Below are positions 1 to 8,239 of a stretch of 64,000 bases of DNA, in pieces. Position 1 is the first letter of the stretch, and the number at the start of each line of letters is the position of its first letter. Under the pieces are notes generated by a model. The model did no database searches, had not been told where the DNA came from, and was given only the letters and a program-made list of their open reading frames with translations. The position numbers and the translations under genes were made by a program. The stretch lies in the NCBI RefSeq assembly GCF_023716665.1, contig NZ_CP071860.1, positions 248,001 to 312,000 on the forward strand, written 5' to 3'. This DNA comes from Vibrio sp. SCSIO 43135 (GTDB lineage Bacteria; Pseudomonadota; Gammaproteobacteria; Enterobacterales; Vibrionaceae).

Positions 1-659
1 ATACCTTGCAAAACGTCATCTTGTCCAGCAGGTACCGGTTGTTCGATCATAGCGATCTGGTAATTAGCCAGTTGATCAAAAAGCTCAGCGAGAGGCAGAC
101 TAAGCCATGCTTCATTGGCGTCCAATACAATTTTGCATTGAGGTGCCACACGGCGAATTGCTGCGACTCGTTCTATGATTTGTTGATCGTCGAGTTTCAC
201 TTTGAGCAGTGTTGCTCCCAATTCAACGTACTCTTTGGCTTGTTCAGCCATTTGTGCTGGAGTGGCAATTGATACGGTCATCGCCGTTTCAATTTGGCTG
301 GCAATTTCAAAGTACGGAGAAGGGAAACGGCTTCCTTTACGCGATATCTCACTTTGCCAAAATGCGCAGTCCAGTGCATTACGAGCCGCACCAGCTGGTA
401 TGTTGTGCTGAAGCATTGCTCTCGCTTGCTCTGGAGTGTCAACGTTTTGAGTGCTGATATATTGAGCGAACGATTCAATTTGTTGGATTACCGAGTCGAC
501 TGACTCTCCGTATCTAGGGTAAGGAGTACATTCACCCAATGAACTTATGCCCTCAAACTCAATGAGCACACGCACGACATCGACGTGAGTGCGAGTGCCT
601 CGAGAAATACTGAAAGGTTTAGCCAGTTTGATTGAGTGATGCTGCGCCGATATGTTCAT
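1..659 (-). CDS. dgcA: Enolase-superfamily N-acetyl-D-glutamate racemase-like protein (3' end outside window)
   Basis: The frame is open from an ATG at 659 to the window edge, so the C-terminal part is missing; 219 codons are visible. The translation has the muconate-lactonizing/dipeptide-epimerase layout: an N-terminal capping domain with RGTRTHVDVV and GECTPYPRYG, then ALDCAFW, a KxK motif in LLKVKLDD (the likely acid/base lysine) and DANEAW, the first metal-ligand strand, followed by EQPVP. It starts 9 bases after the stop of the dgcN-like gene, so they share an operon. In marine bacteria DgcN acetylates D-glutamate and DgcA racemises N-acetyl-D-glutamate; assignment here rests on this pairing. 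Without the partner gene it would be called L-Ala-D/L-Glu epimerase. Confidence 0.8.
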   Translation of the reverse strand, partial: MNISAQHHSIKLAKPFSISRGTRTHVDVVRVLIEFEGISSLGECTPYPRYGESVDSVIQQIESFAQYISTQNVDTPEQARAMLQHNIPAGAARNALDCAFWQSEISRKGSRFPSPYFEIASQIETAMTVSIATPAQMAEQAKEYVELGATLLKVKLDDQQIIERVAAIRRVAPQCKIVLDANEAWLSLPLAELFDQLANYQIAMIEQPVPAGQDDVLQG

Positions 660-668
660 ATGCGCCTC

Positions 669-1667
669 TTACACCAAACGATCGACAATACTATTAACGC
701 TAAAGCGAACAGGATCGGTCACAGGAAGTTGGTATCGTTCACTCCACTGTGCGCACAGTTCTCTCGCGTCTTCTTCCTCTAAGCTGGACGTATTGAGGCA
801 AATACCCACGATCTTCGCATTTGGATTGGTAAGCTGAGCCGCTTGCTCGTTAGCAGCAATGGTGGCTTCAATGGTCGGCAAGCTTGCGTGAGGTAAGTGG
901 CGAATGTGTTGTCTACCAATTTCGTGACACAGCACCATGGCATCAGGTTGTGCACCATGGAGCAAGCCCATACTGACGCCTGCATAAGATGGGTTAAACA
1001 GAGAGCCTTGGCCTTCAATGATGTCCCATTCGTGGTCGGTAAATGCAGGGCTAATCGCTTCCACAGCGCCTGAAATGAAATCAGCAACGACCGCATCAAT
1101 TGAGATGCCACTGCCTTGTACCAGAATGCCTGTTTGGCCAGTCGCTTTGAATTGAGCCTTAATGTCACGTTCTTGTAGTGCTTTTTCAATCGCGAGTGCA
1201 GCGAACATTTTTCCTACTGAACAGTCAGTTCCAACTGTTAGCAAGCGCTTACCTGCTCGTTCTTTTCCATTACCAACATCAAGGGCATCATCGAAGTGTC
1301 TAACATCGTGGAGTGTTGTTTTCCCTGCCTTTTGTAACGCGCTGAGTTCTTCCACATCCGACAGCCTTTGGTGCATGCCTGACGCAATTTCGAATCCCAT
1401 TTCTGCTGCGAGTATCAGTGTGCTGAGCCAAGTTTTTGGAATAAAGCCACCGGCATTCGCTGTCCCAATGACTAATGTCTTTGCGCCTGCTTCTTTTGCT
1501 TGCTCTAGCGATAGATCATCGAGCCCCAAGGATACGGTATCTTCAGTCAGGCGAAGTTGGCCGACACAAACGTTAGGGCGCCACTGGTGAATACCGCGGG
1601 CTGTTTTTGCTGAAAGCGGGTCAGTAACATCCCCAAGAAAAAGTAGGTAAGGCTGAGAGATAGACAT
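669..1667 (-). CDS. dgcN: DUF1611 family D-glutamate N-acetyltransferase-like protein
   Basis: A 332-residue protein of the DUF1611 family: an N-terminal Rossmann-like half (LLFLGDVTDP at the start, VIGTANAGG near residue 70) and a C-terminal P-loop-like half with GTDCSVGK at 146-153 and IEGQGSLF further on. Members from marine proteobacteria were characterised as DgcN, which acetylates D-glutamate before racemisation by DgcA. I place the start at the ATG at 1667, preceded by AAGGATTCTT; an upstream ATG at 1721 would add 18 unconserved-looking residues and has no good ribosome site. The downstream racemase gene follows by 9 bases and a LysR gene lies just upstream on the same strand. Cytoplasmic. 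Confidence 0.82.
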   Translation of the reverse strand: MSISQPYLLFLGDVTDPLSAKTARGIHQWRPNVCVGQLRLTEDTVSLGLDDLSLEQAKEAGAKTLVIGTANAGGFIPKTWLSTLILAAEMGFEIASGMHQRLSDVEELSALQKAGKTTLHDVRHFDDALDVGNGKERAGKRLLTVGTDCSVGKMFAALAIEKALQERDIKAQFKATGQTGILVQGSGISIDAVVADFISGAVEAISPAFTDHEWDIIEGQGSLFNPSYAGVSMGLLHGAQPDAMVLCHEIGRQHIRHLPHASLPTIEATIAANEQAAQLTNPNAKIVGICLNTSSLEEEDARELCAQWSERYQLPVTDPVRFSVNSIVDRLV

Positions 1668-1722
1668 AAGAATCCTTGCGTTGTATCCGTGAACTGTTGA
1701 GATGCAGCATATGAAATACAAC

Positions 1723-1749
1723 GGCGCGCGCCGAATACTTATCTATTCG
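1723..1749. promoter_or_regulatory. Candidate operator upstream of dgcN-like gene
   Basis: A 6-6-6 inverted repeat, CGAATA-cttatc-TATTCG, lies at 1732-1749, directly beside the perfect palindrome GGCGCGCGCC at 1723-1732. It sits between the LysR stop and the dgcN start, about 65-80 bases upstream of the dgcN ATG, where a LysR-type activator would bind. Binding is inference. Confidence 0.4.
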
Positions 1750-1794
1750 AAGCCTATAGCTTGAGGTTATACCCTCACTTTGACCGTATTGGTT

Positions 1795-2679
1795 TTAACT
1801 CTCTTGTGCCTCAATTTTAGCTTTGAGTGCAGCGATGAATTGCTGTGCGGTGATAGAGAAGGGTTGATGTTCTGCATGAAGGATCGATACGTGCAATGGG
1901 ATAGGCGGAGTCAGCTCGGCAGCTTTCATTGTGTTTACGTGACTAAATTGCGCGGCTGTCCAAGGGTCTACCACGGCTGAGCCTGCATTGTGTTTTACCA
2001 GCTCGGCGGCCGCCCCATAACTTCTGACAGAAATTTGGTGGTGATACTGCGGATGGGTTTTGTGTATAGCTCGGTGAAGTAACTGACCGAGTGGATCGCG
2101 AGAATCTAACCCTATGACGGGTAGGGAAGAGTCGAGTAGAGAAGCGAGCTCAACTGATTGACTAGTATCGGTTGTGGGTAGCAAAGCAACCATGTTCTTT
2201 GTTGCGAGAAGCTCACAAGCAATACCAGAAGGTGCGTCGTCACCAAAGCTTACCGCGACATCCAATTCATTTTTCAAAAGCCCTTGGCACAGTTCATCTC
2301 TATTCGCGGTTGAAACTTCGACGGATAATGCTTGATCCTCACATAACTTGGTTATGACCGAACTAAGCAAGGCACTGGCGAGTATAGGGGGAGCACCAAC
2401 TCGAAGGTGCAAGCTGCCTTTTTTAACCTTGTTGGTCAGAGAACGAAATTGGCCGAGTTGCTGGTATATCCGTTCGGCTTCCGGCAGCAAGGTTTTTGCT
2501 TCTTGAGTTGGTACCAAGCGACCTTTTACTCGCTCGAACAATTGAAAGCCGAGCTGCATTTCAGTGTGAGACAGCACTCTTGTGACGTTGGGCTGAGAGA
2601 CATTGAGGTTTTTGGCCGCACCAGAAATAGTGCCTGCCTGCATCACGGCATAGAAAATTTCGAGTTGTCTCAAGTTCAT
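1795..2679 (-). CDS. LysR-family regulator, probably of the dgcN-dgcA operon
   Basis: A 294-residue LysR-type regulator. The N-terminal winged helix-turn-helix is clear: LRQLEIFYAVMQAGTISGAA, then LNVSQPNVTRVL and LFERVKGRLVPT; the rest is a periplasmic-binding-like effector domain. The start is the ATG at 2679; the frame runs four codons further up only to a TTG. It lies upstream of dgcN in the same direction with about 130 bases between, so it may be cotranscribed or act on the intergenic inverted repeat. By position the inducer would be D-glutamate or an N-acyl derivative; this is inference. Confidence 0.85.
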   Translation of the reverse strand: MNLRQLEIFYAVMQAGTISGAAKNLNVSQPNVTRVLSHTEMQLGFQLFERVKGRLVPTQEAKTLLPEAERIYQQLGQFRSLTNKVKKGSLHLRVGAPPILASALLSSVITKLCEDQALSVEVSTANRDELCQGLLKNELDVAVSFGDDAPSGIACELLATKNMVALLPTTDTSQSVELASLLDSSLPVIGLDSRDPLGQLLHRAIHKTHPQYHHQISVRSYGAAAELVKHNAGSAVVDPWTAAQFSHVNTMKAAELTPPIPLHVSILHAEHQPFSITAQQFIAALKAKIEAQES

Positions 2680-2779
2680 AGTGATATCCAATGCGGCTGG
2701 TCAACTAGGGTGTGAAATATTCCTGCATTGTAAACCAATCACGTACATAAGGAAGAGGCATGGAAGAACTTGTCGGGCG

Positions 2780-2995
2780 TCATTTATCTGCCAAGTGTTC
2801 AAGCACATATGGCTCTATTTGCGACAATATACTGGAGCCATGTTCTGACGTGGTATTGATCAACACCCAGCCGTCGGTACCCATAAACTCGGCGTCGTTG
2901 TAGGTCAGCGTTGGAGGCTGTTCTGATTCCGAAATGTCTCCTGATAAACGGAAAATACCTATGGGTGTGTTAATTCGGCTGATGGTGAATTTCAA
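2780..2995 (-). CDS. Small hypothetical protein, 71 aa, TTG start
   Basis: A short frame with no recognised domain. The only in-frame start after an upstream TGA is a TTG at 2995, preceded by GAGGG at a suitable 6-7 base distance. The product starts with a basic beta-like segment (FTISRINTPIGIFRLSGD) and has an acidic middle; no signal peptide or membrane segment is seen. It fills the gap between the LysR gene and the DUF1800 gene. It may be real, but no homology supports it and a chance frame cannot be excluded. Confidence 0.5.
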   Translation of the reverse strand: MKFTISRINTPIGIFRLSGDISESEQPPTLTYNDAEFMGTDGWVLINTTSEHGSSILSQIEPYVLEHLADK

Positions 2996-3147
2996 AGGGA
3001 GCCCTCAATAGTATCTGTAGGATGTGGAGGTGGATTTAGTTAAGCATAGCGGATTGTTTTTAACAACTTTGAAATATTTACAGTGCGCTAAAATAACTCT
3101 TGGCAGTGTTGTTACACTGACAATAATTAAACTTTTCAGGATGTCGT

Positions 3148-4509
3148 ATGGATTACTACCCAACCGCTGAAATTTTAGCTGAGCAGCGTTTTGGCTTCGG
3201 GCCCCGACTTAATCAGCCGCGAGTGACTTCAGTGTCTGAGCAATTGCTGGCTAGTACGTATACTAGCGCGGCTGTTATTGACCTACCAAGTACGGCAGCG
3301 ACTCTGAATGATATCGCCGAGTTTAATAAAAAGAGACGGCAACTAAAGCAAGCTCCTGAGAAGCGACGTGAAGTCCAAAAGCAGCTCAACCAATACTTCA
3401 ACCAGAGCTATATGGCCCAAATGGCGGCCCGTAGTGAGCAAACACGTCGTACCCCTTATGGCTTTCAGGAGCGGTTAATTCAGTTTTGGGGCAATCACTT
3501 TGCGATATCTGCAGATACCCGCAGAGTAAAGCCTATTGTCGCCGGTGTTGAGAACGAAGTGATTCGTAAGCATTGGAATGGCAATTTCGTTGACATGCTG
3601 GTGGATGTGACGAAACACCCAACCATGCTGATGTTTTTAGATAACCACATATCCATAGGACCAAATTCGAAAGTCGGTAAGAAACGAGGTAAAGGTCTCA
3701 ATGAAAACCTTGCTCGGGAAATTTTAGAGCTGCATACCCTTGGAGTGAGCAGCAGCTACACCCAGCAAGATGTAGAGAATCTCGCCAAAGCGATTACAGG
3801 CTGGGGGGTTAAGTTTGCCCAACCTAACGCGGGTTTTCGTTTTTCAGCTGGTACTCATGAGCCTGGTAGCGTAACGGTTTTCGGGACCCGCTATTCACAA
3901 AGTGGTGTGCGACAAGGAGAGAACTGCCTTAGAGACCTTGCGCTACACCCTGATACGGCCAAGCACTTAGCGACTAAGCTCACCTTGCACTTTATCGGTG
4001 ATACCCCGAGTGAACTGGTCGATGAATTAAGTAAAATCTACTTGAAATTTGAAGGGGAGTTGACGCCGGTGTATCAAATCTTGGTTGAGCATATGGCTTC
4101 AAATAGCCCGAAATCAGTGCGGTTTCGAACTCCACAAGAGTGGTTGTTTGCCGTGCTACGCAGCAGTGGAGTAAGTGTTCCAGATAAAAGAACGGTCAAC
4201 TTGTTAAGGACGTTAGGGCAGCCCCCCTTTGTCGCAGGTTCACCGGCTGGCTGGTCTGATTCTGATAAAGATTACAACAGCCCTTCTTCGTTGGTGCAAA
4301 GGTGGCAAATTGCGAATAACTTAGCGGCAGCAACCATCAAACAGGCTAGGAAAAGGGGGGATAAACCTGACCGGCTGGTGAAAGACATTGTCGCTAACTT
4401 GTATGGGTCTGACATCGACCAGCATACGCAAGTTGCGTTAGAAAAAGCCGATGGTTTAGCGATGAAGTTATCTCTGCTTTGGCTCAGCCCCCAGTTCCAG
4501 TATCGATAG
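3148..4509 (+). CDS. DUF1800 family protein
   Basis: A 453-residue DUF1800 protein. Family hallmarks are visible: AEQRFGFGPR near the N-terminus, QFWGNHFAIS around residue 112, a metal-like TLMFLDNH segment, and the signature ENLAREILELHTLGV around 185-199. There is no convincing signal peptide, although its partner is Tat-exported. It precedes a DUF1501 gene by 12 bases, the pairing usual for both families. Function is unknown; the pair is often described as secreted, possibly redox or phosphatase-like. The start is ATG at 3148 behind CAGGATG. Confidence 0.88.
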   Translation: MDYYPTAEILAEQRFGFGPRLNQPRVTSVSEQLLASTYTSAAVIDLPSTAATLNDIAEFNKKRRQLKQAPEKRREVQKQLNQYFNQSYMAQMAARSEQTRRTPYGFQERLIQFWGNHFAISADTRRVKPIVAGVENEVIRKHWNGNFVDMLVDVTKHPTMLMFLDNHISIGPNSKVGKKRGKGLNENLAREILELHTLGVSSSYTQQDVENLAKAITGWGVKFAQPNAGFRFSAGTHEPGSVTVFGTRYSQSGVRQGENCLRDLALHPDTAKHLATKLTLHFIGDTPSELVDELSKIYLKFEGELTPVYQILVEHMASNSPKSVRFRTPQEWLFAVLRSSGVSVPDKRTVNLLRTLGQPPFVAGSPAGWSDSDKDYNSPSSLVQRWQIANNLAAATIKQARKRGDKPDRLVKDIVANLYGSDIDQHTQVALEKADGLAMKLSLLWLSPQFQYR

Positions 4510-4521
4510 GAGTATGATGCG

Positions 4522-5676
4522 ATGAATGAATCTAAGTACGATATTGGAAGACGTTCGTTTTTGAAATCTGTCGCGGCGTTTGGCGCATGCTCCGCGTTAC
4601 CTAATTTGGCTTTTGCTAAAACCGACTCCAGTAACTTGTTGGTTTGGATAACGCTTCGCGGTGCGATGGATGGTTTGAACGTTGTGGTTCCGTATTCTGA
4701 TCCCGATTATTTGCCGAGCCGTCCAACTATTGGTTTAAAACAGAGCCAATTGAACAAGTTGGATGGAATGTTTGGCCTGCATCCTAACCTAAAACATGCT
4801 TACGATTGGTTTAATACGAACGAACTTGCCATTGTTCATGCCGTTGCGACGCCTTACCGCCAGCGCTCACATTTCGATGGTCAAAAAGTGCTTGAAAATG
4901 GTACGAGTGATCCAATGCATAGGGAAGGTTGGTTAAACCGGTTACTGCTGACAAACAGCCAATCGAAAGGTATTGCTATTGATGCGGGGTTGCCGCTAAT
5001 TATGCAAGGTGACGAATCAGTAAGCAGTTGGTACCCAAACAACCTTAAAGTGAGAGACAGACAAGCTCAATTACTTGAAGAACTGTTTCAAAGTGATCAA
5101 GCGTTGTCTGAAAACTTTATGGAAGCCATGGAGATAGAGAAAATGGCTGGTGAGGCGATGACAGGGCGACAATTTTCTGCGCTCGCTTCACAGGCAGGCA
5201 AATTTTTAACCGCTGAAAACGGCCCTAACATTGCTGTGCTAGAGCTCGGAGGCTGGGATACTCATGCAGGGCAAGGCTCGGTCGCAGGTCGTTTGCCCAA
5301 CCAGTTGAAAAAGTTGGATCAAGGCTTAGCGGCACTAAAAAAAGCGTTAGGTCCACAATGGCAAAAAACTGCAATTGTGATTGCTAGTGAGTTTGGCCGC
5401 ACCGTCAAAGAGAATGGCACACAGGGGACGGATCATGGTACCGCGAATGCTGTGTTTATTGCTGGTGGAGCCGTAAGCGGTGGGAAAGTGATAGCAGACT
5501 GGCCGGGGTTATCTGACTCCCAGCTTTATCAAGGGCGAGATCTTGCCCCAACCACAGATATGCAAACGGTAATTAAAGGCGTGCTTCGGGATCATCTTGG
5601 GGTATCAGAGAGCAAACTTGATTCGATATTCCCTGAAAATGATGAGAAAGGAATGGCTGAGCTGATAAAAGTTTAA
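4522..5676 (+). CDS. DUF1501 family protein with Tat signal
   Basis: A 384-residue DUF1501 protein, a sulfatase/alkaline-phosphatase-fold family. The N-terminus has a twin-arginine signal (GRRSFLK at residues 9-15) followed by a hydrophobic stretch and an AFA cleavage region, so it should be exported folded. Family motifs are LRGAMDGLNVVVPY, a His in RQRSHFDGQK, GGWDTHAG around 243-250, SEFGRTVKENG around 290 and TDHGTAN around 304; the Asp and His residues would bind metal. It forms an operon with the DUF1800 gene and ends at a strong terminator. Substrate unknown. Confidence 0.9.
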   Translation: MNESKYDIGRRSFLKSVAAFGACSALPNLAFAKTDSSNLLVWITLRGAMDGLNVVVPYSDPDYLPSRPTIGLKQSQLNKLDGMFGLHPNLKHAYDWFNTNELAIVHAVATPYRQRSHFDGQKVLENGTSDPMHREGWLNRLLLTNSQSKGIAIDAGLPLIMQGDESVSSWYPNNLKVRDRQAQLLEELFQSDQALSENFMEAMEIEKMAGEAMTGRQFSALASQAGKFLTAENGPNIAVLELGGWDTHAGQGSVAGRLPNQLKKLDQGLAALKKALGPQWQKTAIVIASEFGRTVKENGTQGTDHGTANAVFIAGGAVSGGKVIADWPGLSDSQLYQGRDLAPTTDMQTVIKGVLRDHLGVSESKLDSIFPENDEKGMAELIKV

Positions 5677-5686
5677 TACTGTGCAT

Positions 5687-5717
5687 AAAGAAGCCGCCTA
5701 GTATAGGTGGCTTCTTT
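5687..5717. terminator. Bidirectional rho-independent terminator
   Basis: A 14-bp stem (AAAGAAGCCGCCTA with TAGGTGGCTTCTTT, one G-U pair) and 3-base loop, A-rich before and T-rich after. It serves the DUF1501 operon and the converging HAD gene. Confidence 0.85.
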
Positions 5718-5734
5718 CATGAATTAGGCTCAAA

Positions 5735-6412
5735 TTAGCCCCAGCTTAATCGCTGCCAATTGGCTGTCTTCTGCCCGTTGTTTGTTACTAAATAATGGTT
5801 TAGTTGCTCACATGGGTTAACGAGATAAACGTGGTCGGCGTGCAGACACAGCGGAAGATCGTTAATTGAATCCGTGAAGAAGTGGATGCTGTCGTAGCGT
5901 TTGTCGGTTGCTGCTAACCATTGTTTTAATCGTGTCACTTTTCCTTCTCGGTAGCTGGCTGTACCGACGACCTTGCTGGTGAATCGATGGTCTTGCTCTT
6001 TTAAGTCGATTCCAATGGCTTGCTCGATGCCAATTTTGTCTGCAACCGCTTCAACCAAAAATGCAACGGAAGCCGATATGATCAGCATGTCGATTTGGTC
6101 GCGTTTTAGCTCGGTAATTAGCTGTTTTGCTTGGGGAAATAGCTTAGGTAACACATCGCGTGTTACACATTCTTCTACCCACTCCATGGCTTGCGTTTTT
6201 GGATGGTGAAGCAAAGGGGCCATGCAAAACGTAAGATACTCTTCCATGTTCAGTTCACCGCGAGCGTACAGCGCCATTAAATGCTCATCTTGCTGCAGAA
6301 AATTTGGGTCGGACACAATGCCTTTTTCCACCATGAACTCGTTCCAAATCATGGCGCAGTCGCCGTTGATGAGGGTTTCGTCTAGGTCAAACACGTATAA
6401 AGGCTGGGTCAT
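5735..6412 (-). CDS. HAD superfamily IB phosphatase (SerB-like)
   Basis: A 225-residue HAD hydrolase. Motif I is FDLDETL (nucleophile and acid Asp at about 9 and 11), motif II is LIISASV, and the last motif is FFTDSINDLPL. A helical cap lies between motifs I and II, as in phosphoserine-phosphatase-like subfamily IB enzymes (GspE/PSP clade); length fits. The start at 6412 is chosen because MTQPLYVFDLDET begins immediately before motif I and AAAGAGACTC lies upstream; the frame extends 14 codons further. It converges on the DUF1501 operon. Substrate is unknown. Confidence 0.85.
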   Translation of the reverse strand: MTQPLYVFDLDETLINGDCAMIWNEFMVEKGIVSDPNFLQQDEHLMALYARGELNMEEYLTFCMAPLLHHPKTQAMEWVEECVTRDVLPKLFPQAKQLITELKRDQIDMLIISASVAFLVEAVADKIGIEQAIGIDLKEQDHRFTSKVVGTASYREGKVTRLKQWLAATDKRYDSIHFFTDSINDLPLCLHADHVYLVNPCEQLNHYLVTNNGQKTANWQRLSWG

Positions 6413-6576
6413 AAATGAGTCTCTTTGTCGGATGAAGTGAAGCAAAAAACGCAAGCATAGCGCGAGTTTATGTCAGTTCTATTTCACTCTCTAAGTAGCG
6501 AAAAAGTACGCAAGTTAGTGAATAGTAGACGATAATTGTACAACTGACAGCAAGTCAGATGGAGCGAGGAAGCGGA

Positions 6577-7515
6577 ATGCAAAGGTTTCGATGGCTAATT
6601 TGGGTAGCAATCATCGTCCCGAGTGTTGTGTGGATCACGCTGCATTTCACCGCAACCCAGTGGTGGATTGAAAACTTAATCGGTGTACCAAGTTTGCTGC
6701 TCGCCTACTATTTAATGCTGACTCTGTTCTTTGTACTTGCACGGTTGTGGCTTTATACCGCGTTATGCGCGTTGATGTGCGCCGCGTTAATTCTGATTAC
6801 GCCGCCCAATAGTCGTGTAGTGACGGCCAACTGTTCTTCCCCCGTGACAGTGCTTCAATACAACATGCTTTACTACAATCCGCATGTGAATGAATTCATT
6901 AACTATCTGCTGTCGCACCCGACCGACCTTGTGGTACTCCAAGAGGTTGCACCGGAAGATGGCGAGAAGTTCAAGCTACTCGATGATATTTACCCCTACC
7001 AGTATGGAGGTCAGCCCGAAGTCGGTTACCCATCGAGTCAGATGATTTTGAGCCAAGCGCCTTTAGTCGATATGTCTGTCTTTCATACACCGGATGGTCA
7101 GAACGTCATCTCTGGTATTTGGCGACCGGTTTCCGGCAAAAGGATTAAGCTATTAACTGCGCACCCTCCGTCACCACGGACCAAGGAGTTATGGTATCGA
7201 CGCAATGCATTGCTACGCACCATTGAAGCGATGATAGAGCAGTACCCAGCGGATGAAATGTTGGTGATTGGGGATTTCAATTTGTCGGCCAATAGCCGTC
7301 GATTTAGCGCCTTATTCCCAAGCTTTGAAACGGCACCAGTAGCAAGTTGGCCGAACTGGAATCCCCTATTTGATACTCCAGCGTTCACCATGATCGGGAT
7401 TGATCATTTATGGCTAAAATCGCGTAAATCTGGCTGGCGGATTTGTTCCCGCCGCGCAGACAGTTCTATTGTTGGCTCTGACCATAGAATGGTGAGAACT
7501 AAGCTGGGTTATTAG
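6577..7515 (+). CDS. Membrane-anchored endonuclease/exonuclease/phosphatase family protein
   Basis: About 312 residues. The first 90 contain three hydrophobic segments (WLIWVAIIVPSVVWITLHF, LIGVPSLLLAYYLMLTLFF and a third ending in ILITPP), then an EEP domain with YNMLYYN, LQEVAP, TAHPPSP, IGDFNLSAN, GIDHLWL and the terminal GSDHRMV, so all catalytic motifs (Asn, Glu, Asp/Asn, Asp/His) are present and the catalytic domain should face the periplasm. I choose the ATG at 6577 with AGGA upstream; an ATG at 6559 has no ribosome site. It stands alone between divergent and convergent genes. Substrate unknown. Confidence 0.86.
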   Translation: MQRFRWLIWVAIIVPSVVWITLHFTATQWWIENLIGVPSLLLAYYLMLTLFFVLARLWLYTALCALMCAALILITPPNSRVVTANCSSPVTVLQYNMLYYNPHVNEFINYLLSHPTDLVVLQEVAPEDGEKFKLLDDIYPYQYGGQPEVGYPSSQMILSQAPLVDMSVFHTPDGQNVISGIWRPVSGKRIKLLTAHPPSPRTKELWYRRNALLRTIEAMIEQYPADEMLVIGDFNLSANSRRFSALFPSFETAPVASWPNWNPLFDTPAFTMIGIDHLWLKSRKSGWRICSRRADSSIVGSDHRMVRTKLGY

Positions 7516-7543
7516 GGCGAGAAGCCCCAAATGGAAGTGCGGT

Positions 7544-8236
7544 TTACTTAAACTCGTAGGTGTAGGAAATGCCCCAGCGATTATTTTCACCAAAGTCATC
7601 TTCTGAGACGACACCATAAAAATTAAACGATTGAGCATCAGTCAGTTTGTGGCTTAATCCTGCACCAAACCAGTACCCCGAGTAGTCATCTGACCCCATT
7701 GAACCACCACCAAAACCCATTAGAGTCCACTTCTTGGTGAGTGGCTTTAAGCCAAACATGCCCAGATAACCACCGTGGCTTGAGGCAGGCATTAGTACGT
7801 AGTCTTGCTCTAGGTTGTTGTCATCGAAATGAGCAATTTCCCCATCGTTATAACTGTAACCAGCCATAGGAAATAGTTGCCAGCCTAGCGGTTCAATACC
7901 GAAGTAGTCTAATGGAACAAAAGTGCCGATACTGTAGTTATTTCGGTAGCCGTCGTAGTCGTATTCAGCGCGGCTAAAGTTGAAGTTAACGATACCCATG
8001 GGTAACAACCATGAACCACCGACTCGCCACTCTTCGCCGTCGGCATTAACGCGTGCATTAATCATGCGTGCATCATCAAGGCCTATAGAGCCAGATATCT
8101 GCAAGCTTTCGCTATAGGCGAGTCCAGCTTTAGTGACAATTTTAGTTGGATCTTCGTGGTGTTTTTCTTCAGCTTGTGCGCTCAATGCGCACAAGCTTAT
8201 GGCCATAAGGCCAGATAAATATAGAGAGTGCTTCAT
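7544..8236 (-). CDS. Outer-membrane beta-barrel protein, unknown
   Basis: A 230-residue exported protein with a signal peptide (MKHSLYLSGLMAISLCALS, cleavage after AQA) and alternating aromatic/glycine strands (WLLPMGIVNFNFSRAEYDY, WTLMGFGGGSMGSDDYSGYW) ending in SYTYEF, an outer-membrane insertion signature with terminal aromatic. It starts 3 bases after the stop of the FadL-type gene and so is translated from the same message. I do not recognise the family. By operon it may help passage or binding of the same hydrophobic compound. Confidence 0.8.
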   Translation of the reverse strand: MKHSLYLSGLMAISLCALSAQAEEKHHEDPTKIVTKAGLAYSESLQISGSIGLDDARMINARVNADGEEWRVGGSWLLPMGIVNFNFSRAEYDYDGYRNNYSIGTFVPLDYFGIEPLGWQLFPMAGYSYNDGEIAHFDDNNLEQDYVLMPASSHGGYLGMFGLKPLTKKWTLMGFGGGSMGSDDYSGYWFGAGLSHKLTDAQSFNFYGVVSEDDFGENNRWGISYTYEFK

Positions 8237-8239
8237 AAG

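Noticed and set aside
779..1189. 136-codon frame inside the dgcN-like gene
   Set aside because: Same-strand alternate frame of a clear coding gene, with no recognisable motif.
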